A stretch of 64,000 nucleotides of DNA from Byssochlamys sp. IMV 00236 (Eukaryota; Ascomycota; Eurotiomycetes; Eurotiales; Thermoascaceae): NCBI GenBank assembly GCA_001931875.2, contig MSJH02000137.1, positions 124,001 to 188,000 of the forward strand, read 5' to 3'. Shown here one piece after another: positions 1 to 11,468 of this stretch. Position 1 is the first letter of the stretch, and each line of letters opens with the position of its first letter. The notes beneath the pieces are model-generated. The model saw only the letters and a program-made list of their open reading frames with translations. It was not told the DNA's origin and did no database searches. The position numbers and the translations under genes are program-made.

Positions 1-1457
1 TTCTAAATATTGACTTAGATACATAGAACGTTCCTGGTGGACTCCTCGGCACCGAGTTAGCGGAACCCAGGCTAGACTTCTCATTCAAACTCTGCAGTCG
101 AAGCTTTTAGTTAGAACAGTTTAGTGACTGCAGGCTCACCCAATCGGCAGTGCACCGCAGCATAGTTGACCAGCGAAAAACAAAAGGGCGTAGACGCCAA
201 CCGCGCAACCTCCTGGGACCAAACTGCTCTAGTCCGTACATCACATCTTCGGGACGGCATCCGCGAAAGAACCTTGGGTTCCTGGGTGGGCGTTTGGTGA
301 CGTCTGGACCTGTGAAATGGGGTTCTTCGCTTTTACTCGGATCTCCTGTCAACTATGATCCAAACGATTCCACCCCCCTTTCGGAGACCTCCATGCTTTC
401 CGCGGCCCGAACAAGTGAACTTCTGAAGTTTAGAACCGCCCAGAGCGCCGCGCAGCTGGATCCTCCTTCAAATGTTGGAAACCAGATCGGGGTCGCTTGC
501 ATCTGCCCCAGAAAGGCGCAAAGCTGGGGCGCGCACAATGCAGCTGTCCATACTGTTTGTGCAAAGATGAGGAATGCCCCCTCCCCAATCATCCTCTCTT
601 CTGACCCAGATCCGCCTTGTCCCTTGCTACACCAGAGATCACTATCTGGTTCCATCCGAGTACACATGTCGGTTGTGATCCACACGGGAAGGGACGGCCT
701 CCACTGAGCCACGGTTCAACCTCTTGTGCAATCCTGTCGATGTGCGGTGAGTAAACCCATCTTTGACCCGGTTACTTGCGTCTGACTTCATTCGGGATGA
801 ACCTTTTAAGAGGAGCTGTATGTCCACATGGAAGAATATCTCTCTGCTCCAGCACTACCAACCAACAATAATACTTTGATGTTGTGCGGATCATCAGTTC
901 TTCAGACCCCTTGGAGAAGTTCTTTGTGATTGACTAGCATATCACTTTCTTTTGTTCACGAATTTGATTCGAGTGCCATTGCGAGTCGTCGCGGATATAT
1001 TCTTATCATTATCTCCAAGGTAATCTACAGTGATAAAGAATCTCGTTCGTTGAACTCGAGTGTTTGTTTTGTCTGACCCTTTTTTACGGCAGCAATTTCT
1101 TTCATTGTTCGCGGATTCGATACATTCATCTGCTATATCTGTCCGCTCAGATTCCTCCTCCTTTCTCTGTTTCTTTTCCGACCTCCAATCTATTCAGTCT
1201 ATTCAGATTTCTGCGCCTGCTGTCTTGCGTCTGCAGGCAACAGCTAAGCCTGCGTTAGCAGTAATTGGTCCCATCTCTCTGGAGACTCCGCCTGATCACC
1301 AATATACAGCGCTAGCCCACGCCCCTAGATTGATCGACAGAGTTCTGATATAGAGTCTCAAACGCGCGCCAATAGTGGCCCCCAAGGAGTGGATTCATTG
1401 GACAGACCGATTCAACTCTAAGGTAGAGAAAAACAAAACAGAGATCAATCGCCCGCC
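1..1457. other. Gene-poor left edge, no confident gene
   Basis: Open frames of 119-185 codons exist on both strands between 150 and 712, but they start at GTG, overlap each other antisense, and show no recognisable motif, signal peptide or splice pattern. From about 1060 to 1250 the sequence is pyrimidine-rich, like a fungal 5' leader, and could be the promoter/leader of the small ORF at 1458. I see no RNA gene or mobile element here. Confidence 0.5.
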
Positions 1458-1625
1458 ATGGCAAACCACTGCTCCGGACACATCTTCGCAATCGTGCAGG
1501 CAACAAACGGAAACATCCTGACCTGGCGATGCTCTGATTGCAACTCCGGACCCTTCGTGGCAATATGGCGTTGCAAGCTCTGCGGTCATAACCGCTGCAA
1601 TGCTTGCTACACCGCTAAAGCTTAG
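1458..1625 (+). CDS. Small cysteine-rich zinc-binding-type protein, 55 aa
   Basis: This unspliced frame runs from an ATG in good context (gcccgccATGG) to TAG and encodes 55 residues. It contains three CxxC pairs, read as WRCSDC, WRCKLC and CNAC, with the last two arranged as C-K-L-C-G-H-N-R-C-N-A-C. That spacing is typical of a small treble-clef or zinc-ribbon fold binding one or two Zn ions. It has no signal peptide or membrane segment. Codon use is ordinary for the window and the leader upstream is pyrimidine-rich. The function is unknown; a nucleic-acid-binding or adaptor zinc finger is the natural guess. It could also be a terminal exon of a longer gene, but no convincing upstream exon was found. 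I am fairly sure that it is a metal-binding motif, less sure that it is an independent gene. Confidence 0.5.
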   Translation: MANHCSGHIFAIVQATNGNILTWRCSDCNSGPFVAIWRCKLCGHNRCNACYTAKA

Positions 1626-1629
1626 CTTG

Positions 1630-2010
1630 ATGGAGTGTAGCCTTTCCTGTAAGTGCAATCCTGCCTTTCTTGGCCTGTGCGAGTCCCCGCAGCATGGCTC
1701 AATTAGTGTTATGCATACCAGCCGCGATACCACGAGGTACGCTGAGGTTGATGAAGATGGCTAATCAAGGTCTCAGAATAGATTGTTCTGGTGCAGCATC
1801 TGGATTGGCCGCTCGCCGAACGATGTATCTTTTCGCTGCAAGGTATCGGCGTGTACCTGCAGCAGATCGCGCACTACGCTATTCCGACTATTCTGATATC
1901 TTATCGACACGCACATATAGACTTCTTTTGCCACGCACCCGCTCCTTGTTTACTGCGACACCGACTCGCCGGGCGACTGGCAGTTTAATGTTTCCAAAGA
2001 ATCTCTTTGA
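1630..2010 (+). CDS. Speculative three-exon small ORF, 80 aa
   Basis: Starting five bases after the preceding stop, exons 1630-1736, 1797-1842 and 1921-2010 join in phase to give an 80-residue cysteine-containing protein ending QFNVSKESL. Intron 1 (gtacgc...ctggtgcag) has a GGCTAATC branch-like site, intron 2 (gtatcg...catatag) ends at a normal acceptor, and the lengths (60 and 78 bp) suit this genome. No family is recognised. A possible extra intron, gtaagt at 1649 to cgcag near 1692, would change the N-terminus. The case rests only on phase-consistent splice sites and protein-like composition, so it may be the 3' UTR of the zinc-finger ORF or a relic. Confidence 0.25.
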
Positions 2011-3483
2011 TGAATTTTACGATAGACGTGCAGCCTCGAGGTCCACCGGATTACCTGCGTTGCACAACACATGATATGGCCATGTCCGCCTTATATTCAT
2101 TCTCCACCAATGATTGCTTTTACGGTCATCCACCCTGACAGTTGTACCGCATGAAAGACGTTCTCTCGACTCCTATCCGTCTACACGCTTCTCCTTCTAT
2201 ATGGCGCCTCGTTGAATCTCGCTGTCATTGTATCCATTGCATTGTTGGGGTGCATCAGAAACGCCGATTGTCGACACCTGATGCCTCGCAGTTGCAGTTG
2301 AACGAGCCCTGTGTACCACTCCCTGTCCCTTGGCATCATTCAATGCGGTTGCGCGGTGACGAGACAGAGTCTTTGCTCTCTGTGACTAGTTTCTGCAACA
2401 GGAAAAGTTGTCCCGGTTCCCCTTTCGTGGGACTTCTTGTCTTACCTTCGACTTTTTACGATATTCATTGTCTTGATTTGGCATCCTCGTGATCTCTAGG
2501 CGATTTTTGTCTGTCCATCAAAGGTGGGGTATTTATGTGGGTGCACTACCATGGAGCGGTTACATTCATGTGTTCTTCGATTTCGGCGTTACTATTCTAT
2601 CTAATCTCTGCGTTAAGCGTGTCGATATTTTTGCTGCGCTGGATCATATTTTCGGGGTTCCGGTTTTCGGTTTCTTTCTCTTCTTTTTCAAACTCGGCTT
2701 CAAAGCTACATGGGCAGGAAGCATGTGCTGGTGGGGAGTTCACCAGCTACGTCTGTTTCGGGTTACATTTGGTTATCTTCCGGGCGTTCATCTTCTGCAC
2801 AGGACCAGTTCGCGATAGTCTCGGGGGGCGTTTGTTCCCCCAAAAGTACTGTACGAAGGCGCACTAGACAATGACAATAGAACTATTGCTCGACGAAAAC
2901 TGGCTGTATTCTTCTGTTTTACTGTACAAGAGTGAGGCTAAGCAAGTCATGGAAGTCTAGAAAGCCAGATTCTCTTCGTTGGTTGTTGGCTCTCTTTGAT
3001 GCCCGAAGTGATACTACATATTGATGGGAGCGGTAATGTGCAGCCACGGCCACGAGGTCCTCTGCAGACTAGCAATCCAAAGTGATCAGATCCAATGGCC
3101 CTAAATATCATTTCAGGGAAGAGCCACGAGGGTAATAATAATAGTCAACACTACATCCACCATAGCCTATAACTATATCGACTCGCAACCCTGAACCTAA
3201 GCCCTAAGCCCTGACGCAGTTCCCGTTCGGGATGTTATAAAGAAGTGGCCCGTGCGTTGACCTGGCGCGCGACGCGTTTGCGGAAACCAAGAGAGACCGA
3301 CGCGTTCCACCGCTGCGGAGATGCGAAGAGGGAGGTTGTTCTGGTTACCGGAAGTGTTGTTGAAAGACTACGACCTCTGCGATCTGGAGTCGATTCCTGG
3401 TTCGACACACTATATTCGATTTCCCAGCCCACGGAATCGACTCGTTCCTTTTTCTTTTCTTTCCTTGAACTGCTTCTGTCATC
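2011..3483. other. Intergenic, probable sepB promoter region
   Basis: Open frames of about 110 codons at 2142-2867 overlap in several registers, are rich in Phe/Ser/Leu from T-rich DNA, and lack any motif, so I do not call them genes. The stretch 3190-3480 is GC-richer and leads into the sepB start with a pyrimidine-rich run just before the ATG. It probably holds the sepB promoter and leader. Confidence 0.5.
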
Positions 3484-6445
3484 ATGAGTTCAGAAGCGGT
3501 TCGGCCTAGGGGCAGACCAGCCCGTGAGTTTCCCTACGTGATCATTGCTTGCTTTTCAGAAGGGAGGTTATGAGGATGGCTTGGATTTTGCTGATGTGCT
3601 TTTTCCATTTCAATTGCAGATACGCCTGGAACGACAATTCTCACATACACACCGGATGGAAAACGGGTGATAACCGCTGGATCGAACTCTGCGATCCGAA
3701 TCTATACCGTTGGGCAGGATGGAGAGCCAACTACAGTGGATGAAGGTGTGGAAGGGCACTTTGGAATCGCAGCTACTGTATGCATGCATATCTTTCTCTC
3801 TCAACCTAGGAACCAAACCATTGGAGAAACGCGATGCTTATATATAATTGCAAATTAGAATGACACGTTCGTCATGGGTGCGGAGGATGGGACGGTATGG
3901 CAGTATGAGCTGCAGTCAGGGAAAATGGAAAAACTCCTGGTGCGATGCGCGCTTCCGATTAGAGATCTTGATATCTCAAGAGATGGTGAATGGGTTGCTG
4001 TCGCGAGCGAGTAAGCCGATCGATAGTGTTTTTCTTGCCGTTTTTAAGATATGGGGAAACTGATATGCAGTATAGCGAGTTGACGGTTAAAATTGTCAAC
4101 GTGGAGGATATGACAAAGGTGAAATATCTGCGCGATCAGAGCAAGGGCTCGAAACATGTCTCTTTCGATCCCAGTGGACGCTATATCGCCGTCTCCTGCA
4201 CGGATGGATTACTCTACGTATATTCGCTAGCTTCAGAGGAGCCGGAGTTGGTGCGAAAACTGGACGGCGTGATTCGAAGACTTGAAGCAGAGGAAGAAGC
4301 TACCTCGAGCGCTGTTTGGCATCCTGATGGGACGGCTTTCGCGACGGCCCAAGCAACTAGGGATATTCTGGTTTTCTCGACGATCGAGTGGGACAAGCAG
4401 AAGACCTTTTCTGGAGGTCATAATGGCGAGGTGACAGCCCTGAGCTGGTCTCCGAATGGCGCCCTACTGGCAACTGCAGGTGCAGATGGCCAGATTCTGC
4501 TTTGGGAGACGAAGACACAGAACATCCTACGACGTTACGACTTCGCCAATGTCATCAACCTAGCCTGGCATCCTACGGATAATTGTCTCTCTTTCACTAC
4601 CTCTGATGGTGAGCTGTTCATTCACGATGATTTTGTGCCTCGTGAGTACACGCCGCTCTTGGAGAAGCCTCTTCAATCTGCTCCTCTCATTTCCGCGCCT
4701 CTTGCCGAGACCTCCGGTAATATCAGACGGCCAGTACCAAGCAGGCCGAAGGAAGGATTGGAGAATAGAGGGAGAGGAGGTACACCGGACTCTTTGGATG
4801 ATATTCTTGGTCCTATGGATGAGGATGACGATTTCATTGAAGACGACGACGGGGCTGGGTATGCTGAGGGCATTAATGCGTATGGAAAGCGGACGAACGG
4901 CCACTTGGATGATCTCGACGGCCACTATGACAAGAAACAGTCTACAGGATTCTGGAAGCCCAAGACACATTCGCCGCTTCAACCAGGAAGCACTCCTTGG
5001 CGTGGAAACAGGAGATATCTTTGTAAGAGACCTCATAATTACACCCGGCAAACACGGACTGATTTCTTTAGGCTTGAATCTCACTGGATTTGTGTGGACC
5101 GTCGATCAGGAGACTCATAACACAGTCACTGTCGAATTCTATGACCGTGAACTGCACCGGAACTTTCATTTTACCGACCCTTATCTATATGACAAGGCTT
5201 GCTTGAGTATGACTGCTTATCTGAATCGTGTACGCGGCCTGCTGACAAGATCTTAGACGAAAATGGCACGCTCTTCTCCAGTCCTGCCACGGACGGGAAC
5301 CCGGCTACGATCTTCTATCGCCCGCATGAGACCTGGACAACCCGGACAGATTGGCGCACCCAGCTACCGGAAGGGGAAGAGGTTAGAGGTGAGTATATGT
5401 GACCATGTCGTATAGGATAGTTGTTGACGGTACCTAGCGTTGGCCCTGAGTGACAACTATATTGTGGCGGTCACTACAAAAGACTACGTCCGTGTATATA
5501 CCCTGTTTGGTACGCCCTACAGGATCTATAGGCAAAAGAGTCCTGCTGTCACATGTGCTGCGTGGCGGGACTATGTCATGACGGTGGGCAACGGGCCTGT
5601 AGGAGCCTACGGCCACGCAACCTTGAAATACTCAGTCGAAAATGTCAAACGAGATGAGATCCATCAGAACGAGGACGTGGTTGCCTTGCCGGAAGGAGCA
5701 GAGCTGCGGAGTGTTTTCTTTTCCGACAATGGAGTGAGTAGCCACCGGTCAGAAGTCCTGCTTGATGCATACTAATTTGTTGTAGGACCCCTGTATATAC
5801 GACTCCGATGGCGTTCTGCTCATTCTCCAGCACTGGCGCATGCAGGGCCAAGCCCGTTGGGTCCCCCTCCTTGACACGAAACAGCTAGAACGTCTGGCTG
5901 GTGGGCGCAAGGAGGAGACCTACTGGCCCGTTGCGGTGGCTCAAGATAAGTTCCACTGTATCATCTTGAAGGGCGGAGAGAAGTATCCATACTTCCCGCG
6001 ACCTCTGCTCAGTGAATTCGACTTCCAAATCCCCATTTCTACGGCTCCACGCAAGGATAACGAGAACGAGGAAGAAGCAGCGGCACGTAACGACGGCTCT
6101 CGCTTCGAAGAGGCCTTTGTCAGGCAGACACTCTTCCTCACCCTCTTCCAAGACCTTCTCTCGTCTACGAATGCTACTCCTAGCCAGCGCACCGAAATGG
6201 CACGGAAGGAACTTGAAGTCGACAAGGTCCTTCTGCAGATGCTGGCTGTCGAATGCCGCGAGGGTGAAGAGCGCGGCATGAAGGCCCTCGAGCTTGTCAG
6301 TCTCATGAAAGACCGCAGCGGTAAGATGCTGGAGGCGGCCAGTAAGGTGGCTCAGAGATACGGACGGACCGTATTGGAGGATAAGATCCGCGAGATCGCC
6401 GAGCGACGAATCATGGGAGAGGATGAGGATGATGAACTTGCCTGA
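3484..6445 (+). CDS. sepB: WD40 replisome adaptor SepB/Mcl1 (Ctf4/AND-1 family)
   Basis: Ctf4/AND-1 proteins are trimeric adaptors that tie the CMG helicase to DNA polymerase alpha and to cohesion factors in the nucleus; A. nidulans SepB and S. pombe Mcl1 are the fungal forms. Eight exons join in phase: 3484-3523, 3620-3777, 3859-4010, 4076-5022, 5072-5206, 5257-5388, 5438-5733 and 5786-6445 (839 aa). The N-terminal third carries WD repeats (for example ALSWSPNGALLATAGADG, DLDISRDGEWVAVAS). An acidic linker near residues 370-400 follows, then the family middle beta-propeller (TGFVWTV, ATIFYRPHETWTTRTDW, CAAWRDYVMTVGNGPV, GVLLILQHWR) and a helical C-terminus ending in acidic residues. The length fits the family. 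The third intron uses the acceptor tatag at 4071-4075, because the earlier cag acceptor brings a stop. No catalytic activity is expected. Confidence 0.93.
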
Positions 6446-8550
6446 CTTGAACTTGTCTGATGATTGTATGTACTCTATATGCGGACTTCCTTTCTTGTTT
6501 TCTGGAACACGGGCGTCTTGGAATGCTTAGGATCGACACCAATGAACATAATGCACTATCGAACCCATCTTACATGAACTCCTTTTCACTATCGAGTCTC
6601 AGATTACCATCCGAGATCCACTTGTTAGGCTTTGCGAGGACGCACCAGTGATCACAATAAATAACACTCCGATCGTTTCAGCTCAAACTTTACCCCCACG
6701 CACACGCATAGATCAACAACTATCCCACTTTCTACATTAGACATCCTCCAAGATGCTGACCCTGCACCAGATAATAATAATAGATCATAAATATACTTCT
6801 AGATTACATACTCACATGCACACGCATAACACATAGTGTGTGGTATATCCATATCCATATCCATATCAGCATCAGCTAGCCACTACTTCCCGGATCATGT
6901 CTCTTCGTATCTGCACGATATATGCAGGACGGAAAGTAGATCTCAAGGAAAATAAACATACATAGTTAGAAAAAGGTAAAAGAATCATGTCCGATTGGAT
7001 ACTATAGATACCTAGCTTTATTTGCCGAGTGTTTTTGTATGGTGATATCGGCTAAAAAAGAAAACGAGAAAAACAAAAAAAAGGAAGAAAATAAAAGGGC
7101 GACTTCTGTTTCAGTTAATTCTGTTCTTTTTCTTTTTCTGTTTATTTTTTCTTTTCTTTTCTTTTCTTTGCTTTTGGCGGTAGTAACAGCGAAGTAAACG
7201 TAGTAAGAGATATTATCGGCGCTCACGGCTTCAAAGGAGGCGAGGTGCAAAAACGCCACTATTACCCTATTATAAACGGTATAGAACAAACAGCTTAAAG
7301 CCACCTATTTCCACCAATATATGATCAAAGATTACATGCCGGAATTGGGAAATGCTCAGGAATAGTAATGGAGGCAGTGCTCCAGGCAGCAGTGATATAC
7401 TATTCAGGATAGAGTTCGTGGGCATGCGATAGTCGATAGATTTAGATACCCTCTAGTTCTTCAAATAATCAAGCTGCTATTCCCGGATTAAATGCTATTC
7501 TAATACTTTTTGCTTCTGTGGTCTAGAATTCACATAGATATAAGGGGATAGGTTGACTGAATTAATGATATATTCTTCGATAGGGAATATTGTCATTCCT
7601 CGAAGTTATGACTAGAAGAGAAAACGCGATTTACTATATGTGCTTGCTTTATCTTATCAGATTTCTTCATGGGATCTGGAAAAAAGCCGGTTCTGTGTTC
7701 GACGATGAGAACACACAATACATAGGGTATATATAATACAGTGACTTGTGTCTACTTTATTATGGTGAGAAGCTAGGATGATGAATAGTGCTTGTATAGG
7801 TATGGGGAAATTTGTCTGTTATAGTCTCCGGAGAGCGTTTCCAGTGGGAAAGCAGTTCGTTTTCTACTATGTGTATACATCGATTATGGAAGATGTGTGT
7901 GAGATTAGATCATCTTTATTCCATTGTTGGTAAACTATCAGTGGTTATTATCCTGCTACTAAATAGGTGATTGCAATGACTTTCCATAGTTAGTGGTAGT
8001 CTACTTAACTAGGAAAGATGGTGAAGACGTTCGCCACTTGAAGCCTGGGGTTGAACCTATGTTATAAAAATTTTCTTTCCACTACAGAATCAGAAACATT
8101 CTGAAGGTTGACATCTTCGAAAGTCTCTGAGGGAGGAAAAAAGCATATTCGAGACCAAATCGTTATATAGTTCGAGATAATGTTGATACGGAAATGGATT
8201 CCTATGTCAGACATGCAACCTGCTCGGTCGTGACGATCAGTATTGAAAGAACAACATATCTCTGCCACCCGGGGACAAAATAAACCACAATAAAAGATAT
8301 ACTGACGGGTTCATGGCTGAAAAAAAGTCCGTATGTTCGGAATGAATCGGTGGTTTCGATGGGGGCGGCTTGGCTCGGCGAACAAAACGTCATGAGAACT
8401 TCTACGGCGACATCTTCAGCTTCTACTTTTTTCTCCGCAAGCTTCTAGAACTCCGCTACTCCCAAAGGCTTCATCTATGCATCTATCGCGCTCCATCACC
8501 GTCCCTTGCGGCTCTGCGTTGGTCTGTAAGCATCATAGACCTTTCTCGTG
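6446..8550. other. 2.1-kb AT-rich intergenic region
   Basis: Multiple stops occur in all frames. There are pyrimidine and purine runs around 7060-7180, including a CTTTT-type repeat, and the 3' end of sepB lies on the left. A frame on the minus strand at 7002-7304 is a by-product of the poly-purine tract. I see no coding, RNA or transposon signal. Confidence 0.5.
7121..7176. repeat. Pyrimidine tract with CTTTT repeats
   Basis: This is a simple low-complexity run of T with regularly spaced C, grading into several CTTTT units. It is typical of intergenic or UTR sequence in filamentous fungi. Confidence 0.7.
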
Positions 8551-9617
8551 ATGCCGAAACTTCGAGTCTGTCACTCTACTACGCCGCCTATCCAATGCGT
8601 CCTCCGTCTTTCTCCGCGTTCATCGCGTCCAACGCGGTCCTCTCATCGTCTTCGTCCTCGAACCTACGTCTCAAACGCATCCCAGAATCTAGCACAGTGG
8701 CGTATCGGACCCCATGAGGAGCTATGGTTCACTCCGTCTTCACCACAGCTCTTCTCGCCAACCGGCGCTGGCGCATTCGATAGTCCAAATGGAGATGCGA
8801 ATGGCGGCCACCGGCCCCCAGATGAACGGATAATCAAGCTTGGGAAGAGTAAGTGATGAGACTGTTCAACTCGTCCCACCCGTAAGCACATCATATTGGT
8901 TTCCAAGATGCTGATCTCAACCAATTGCTAGCTCTACGGATTCTCTCTCCGTTACTACCGACAATGCTTGTAAACCCTCTTCCGCCAGAGATCCTCTCCC
9001 CGCATGTCACCCTCCATCTTTTCCCGTCGACACACCCACATCTGCCAACAGTCAGGGGTCGAGTACTATATCGTGCAGCCTTGTGGACGGTACCGGTTGC
9101 CTGGAGTAGCGTACCGCTGGTCGGAAACGTCAAGCTGCAGATTCTAAGCGAGCGGATGGTTCGCGCAGGAACAGTGATCGATTCTCGGCCAAGCGGCGAA
9201 AACGACTGTGGCGATGAGCGGCTGGTTGTACGCTGGAGAACGGAGGCGAGAAATGAACATAATGAGTCAGTCAACTCTGTGCATCAGAGTAGTCGTCAAG
9301 CAGCCTCTACAGACGGGACAAACAAGGGTCTCAGCGTCCTCCTTGGAGGCGAAGCGCCCATATTCAAATTGTCCAAGGAAGAGCAATTCACCGGACTCTT
9401 CATCTTCTCTTTTGATGAGGAAGGTCGAATCTCCAGCCATACCATCGAACATGCGGATGATGCTGATGGATGGGATCGCACCGCGAAATTCGTCACGTTG
9501 ACAGACTGGCTGCTTGGGAAAGCACGAGGTTCTATGGATCCGTCCGCAGGCCCTGGGCTGGCTATCCATGGTTGCAATAGTCTGGACTCTCTTCCTTCAG
9601 GACGGACGCACGCTTGA
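8551..9617 (+). CDS. Conserved fungal protein of unknown function, probably mitochondrial
   Basis: Two exons (8551-8848 and 8932-9617) join in phase through a gtaagt...ttgctag intron and give about 327 aa. The first 45 residues are rich in Arg/Ser with few acids, like a mitochondrial presequence. The body begins with GPHEELWFTPSSPQLFSP and, across the splice, reads IIKLGKTLRILSPLLPT, followed by an amphipathic beta-rich region and the phrase FIFSFDEEGRISSHTIEHA near the C-terminus. This resembles a conserved ascomycete mitochondrial family that I associate only loosely with MIOREX-type components; that link is from memory and unverified. The start is the first ATG in frame. The C-terminal 20 residues are doubtful, because another frame continues in protein-like fashion from 9540. 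Confidence 0.6.
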
Positions 9618-10124
9618 ATACTACGCACAACTGAACGTGGTCAACGCGGCGGTAGATGGCCTTGCCATTCAACTAAGGAAGTCACTCCATCTTCCGGAGG
9701 AAGCCGCCAGTTCTATCATTTCCACGATGTGGACGGACGCGCTCTTTTCAACGCATACTAATCCGTATCCCTCATTCGTGGCGTGTTTCCGCTGTGCCAG
9801 ACGACCATATTACTTTATCTCTCCTGTATGATATCCTGTGGATGTCTGATCTCGGTGCTCTGGAGCATTTGTATTGGCGGGTTCCTGCATATCATGATAT
9901 CTGCATTGTAAAAGTAGGCGTAGGCGTTCTTTTCGTGGTCCACCATCTATGTTATGGATATGCTCCGACTCCATGTATTGCAATCTGATCTCTACTCTGA
10001 ATATACCCACTATTCCATATTTTGTCATCCTGCAATGTATTTATGCTTTGAAATGATCCGAGGTTGACACTTATCGATCAAGTAGATTCTTTGAGCGTCT
10101 CTCTACAAAATGTAGATCTCACCA
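9618..10124. other. Convergent intergenic region
   Basis: This holds the 3' flanks of two convergent genes. One plus-strand frame stays open from 9514 to 9831, overlapping the end of the gene to the left, and could be its true 3' exon if an intron or sequence error was missed. Nothing else is visible. Confidence 0.4.
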
Positions 10125-11468
10125 TCAAGGTCTTGGTGGTGGAATTGGACAGGGATTCGGACCATTTCCCACAACGTAGTTTATCAACTGATCTTCCCGG
10201 ACCGTCAGCCTACTACCAAAAGTAACGCTACTAGCAAAAGTAACGTGCAACCAGGAATTATCCATCACGTCATCGAAGCAGCCGCTCTCAATCTGCATCT
10301 GTGTCTCCCGCATCGCATCCAATATCTCGCCCACATACCCAAGCATGAAGAGCGTTTTCTTCACAGACACCGTTCGAAGCGTGGAAGAGTGTCTTCGCAG
10401 AAACACCGTGAAGTCGGGAACGGATATCCCAAAGCCCTGCACGGTCAGAACTCGCAAATTGGGGAAATACGCCTCTTTGATAGGGACCATTGTGATTCTG
10501 ACTCCGACACCAAAAGGGGCGGCACCATTTGGGTCTGATTCAGAACAATCTTTGAATCTCAGATTGAGCGACTCCAATTTCGTGCAGCATCTGTTCAAAT
10601 CCCAGGCTTTCATGTCCATTCGAGGTTCGCCCCTATCATACCAGTTATAGGGAGGACGATGGGGACTGAACAGTGTGATATCAAGACGCTGGACATGCGG
10701 TAAAGAGCTGCGCAGATGAGATCCCCTCGCTAGAAGCATGTTGATCGCGTTGTAGTTCCCTGAATACGCCAGTATCGACAGCTCCTTGCACGGCATCAAG
10801 CATTGCAACGCGACTTTGATCGGCCATCCCCCAACCGCATATTGCGAGGGCGCTCTCTTGCTGAGCAGATAGAAAGGTAGCGCCCACGTCCCGTACTTAT
10901 ACAGCATTCCCGATTCCAATCTCAGCGAAAGCGGTATAGTTGCCATGTCCCATTCACTCTGAATCGTGGAACACTTCTCGATAGTGAACCTCTGCAGGGC
11001 TTCCCGGAGCAGCTTGACATGCGAGTCCATATCCTTCGACAGCTGCGCCTTCAACGCAGATTGCGCCGCATACAACTGCGCATGCACATCCTTAAAGGTC
11101 CTGCATTGGACATGATCCAGCGGATACAGAGCCAGGCCGAAATGTAGCATGAACTCGAACTCGTTGGTCAACGAACCCTGGATTTCTCGAAGGTCCCAGA
11201 TGATCTCGTGAACGAACGTGCGGAGTTTCTCGTCCTTCGAGATCCTGATGACGTTGTTGTAGGAATCGGTGCAGAAGGTGATGTACAACTTCCGGAAGAG
11301 ATGTCTGGTTGTTAATTGTGCGTATTTTCTGTTCGTGAGCCGGAATTGTTTCAGGTATAGTGGGCTCAGGGACTCGCAGATCATATCGATGACTTCGATG
11401 GGGAGGTCATTTAGATTAGATTTCATGGTCATCGATATCGGAATCGGGGGTTCTCTTTCATTTGGCAT
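10125..11468 (-). CDS. F-box domain protein
   Basis: This single-exon gene encodes 447 aa. Residues about 16-55 form an F-box (LNDLPIEVIDMICESLSP followed by LKQFRLTNRKYAQLTTRHLF), which recruits Skp1 in SCF ubiquitin ligases. The remainder is a poorly conserved alpha/beta region with scattered Leu-rich segments (LESLNLRFKD, FPNLRVLTVQGFGI) that probably serves as the substrate-binding part. No membrane segment or signal peptide is seen. Such proteins form a large, fast-evolving family in Aspergillus-type fungi, and the target cannot be predicted. The start is the first ATG, about 16 codons before the F-box. Confidence 0.8.
   Translation of the reverse strand: MPNEREPPIPISMTMKSNLNDLPIEVIDMICESLSPLYLKQFRLTNRKYAQLTTRHLFRKLYITFCTDSYNNVIRISKDEKLRTFVHEIIWDLREIQGSLTNEFEFMLHFGLALYPLDHVQCRTFKDVHAQLYAAQSALKAQLSKDMDSHVKLLREALQRFTIEKCSTIQSEWDMATIPLSLRLESGMLYKYGTWALPFYLLSKRAPSQYAVGGWPIKVALQCLMPCKELSILAYSGNYNAINMLLARGSHLRSSLPHVQRLDITLFSPHRPPYNWYDRGEPRMDMKAWDLNRCCTKLESLNLRFKDCSESDPNGAAPFGVGVRITMVPIKEAYFPNLRVLTVQGFGISVPDFTVFLRRHSSTLRTVSVKKTLFMLGYVGEILDAMRETQMQIESGCFDDVMDNSWLHVTFASSVTFGSRLTVREDQLINYVVGNGPNPCPIPPPRP

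Noticed and set aside
150..712. Overlapping open frames of 185 (+) and 119 (-) codons
   Set aside because: Both start at GTG, are antisense to each other, and have no motif, signal or splice context.
2142..2867. Several 109-116-codon plus-strand frames
   Set aside because: They overlap in different registers in T-rich DNA and encode Phe/Ser/Leu-rich sequence typical of chance translation.
3385..3415. GGTTCGAC string resembling a tRNA B box
   Set aside because: No A box or foldable cloverleaf lies upstream; it sits in the leader of sepB.
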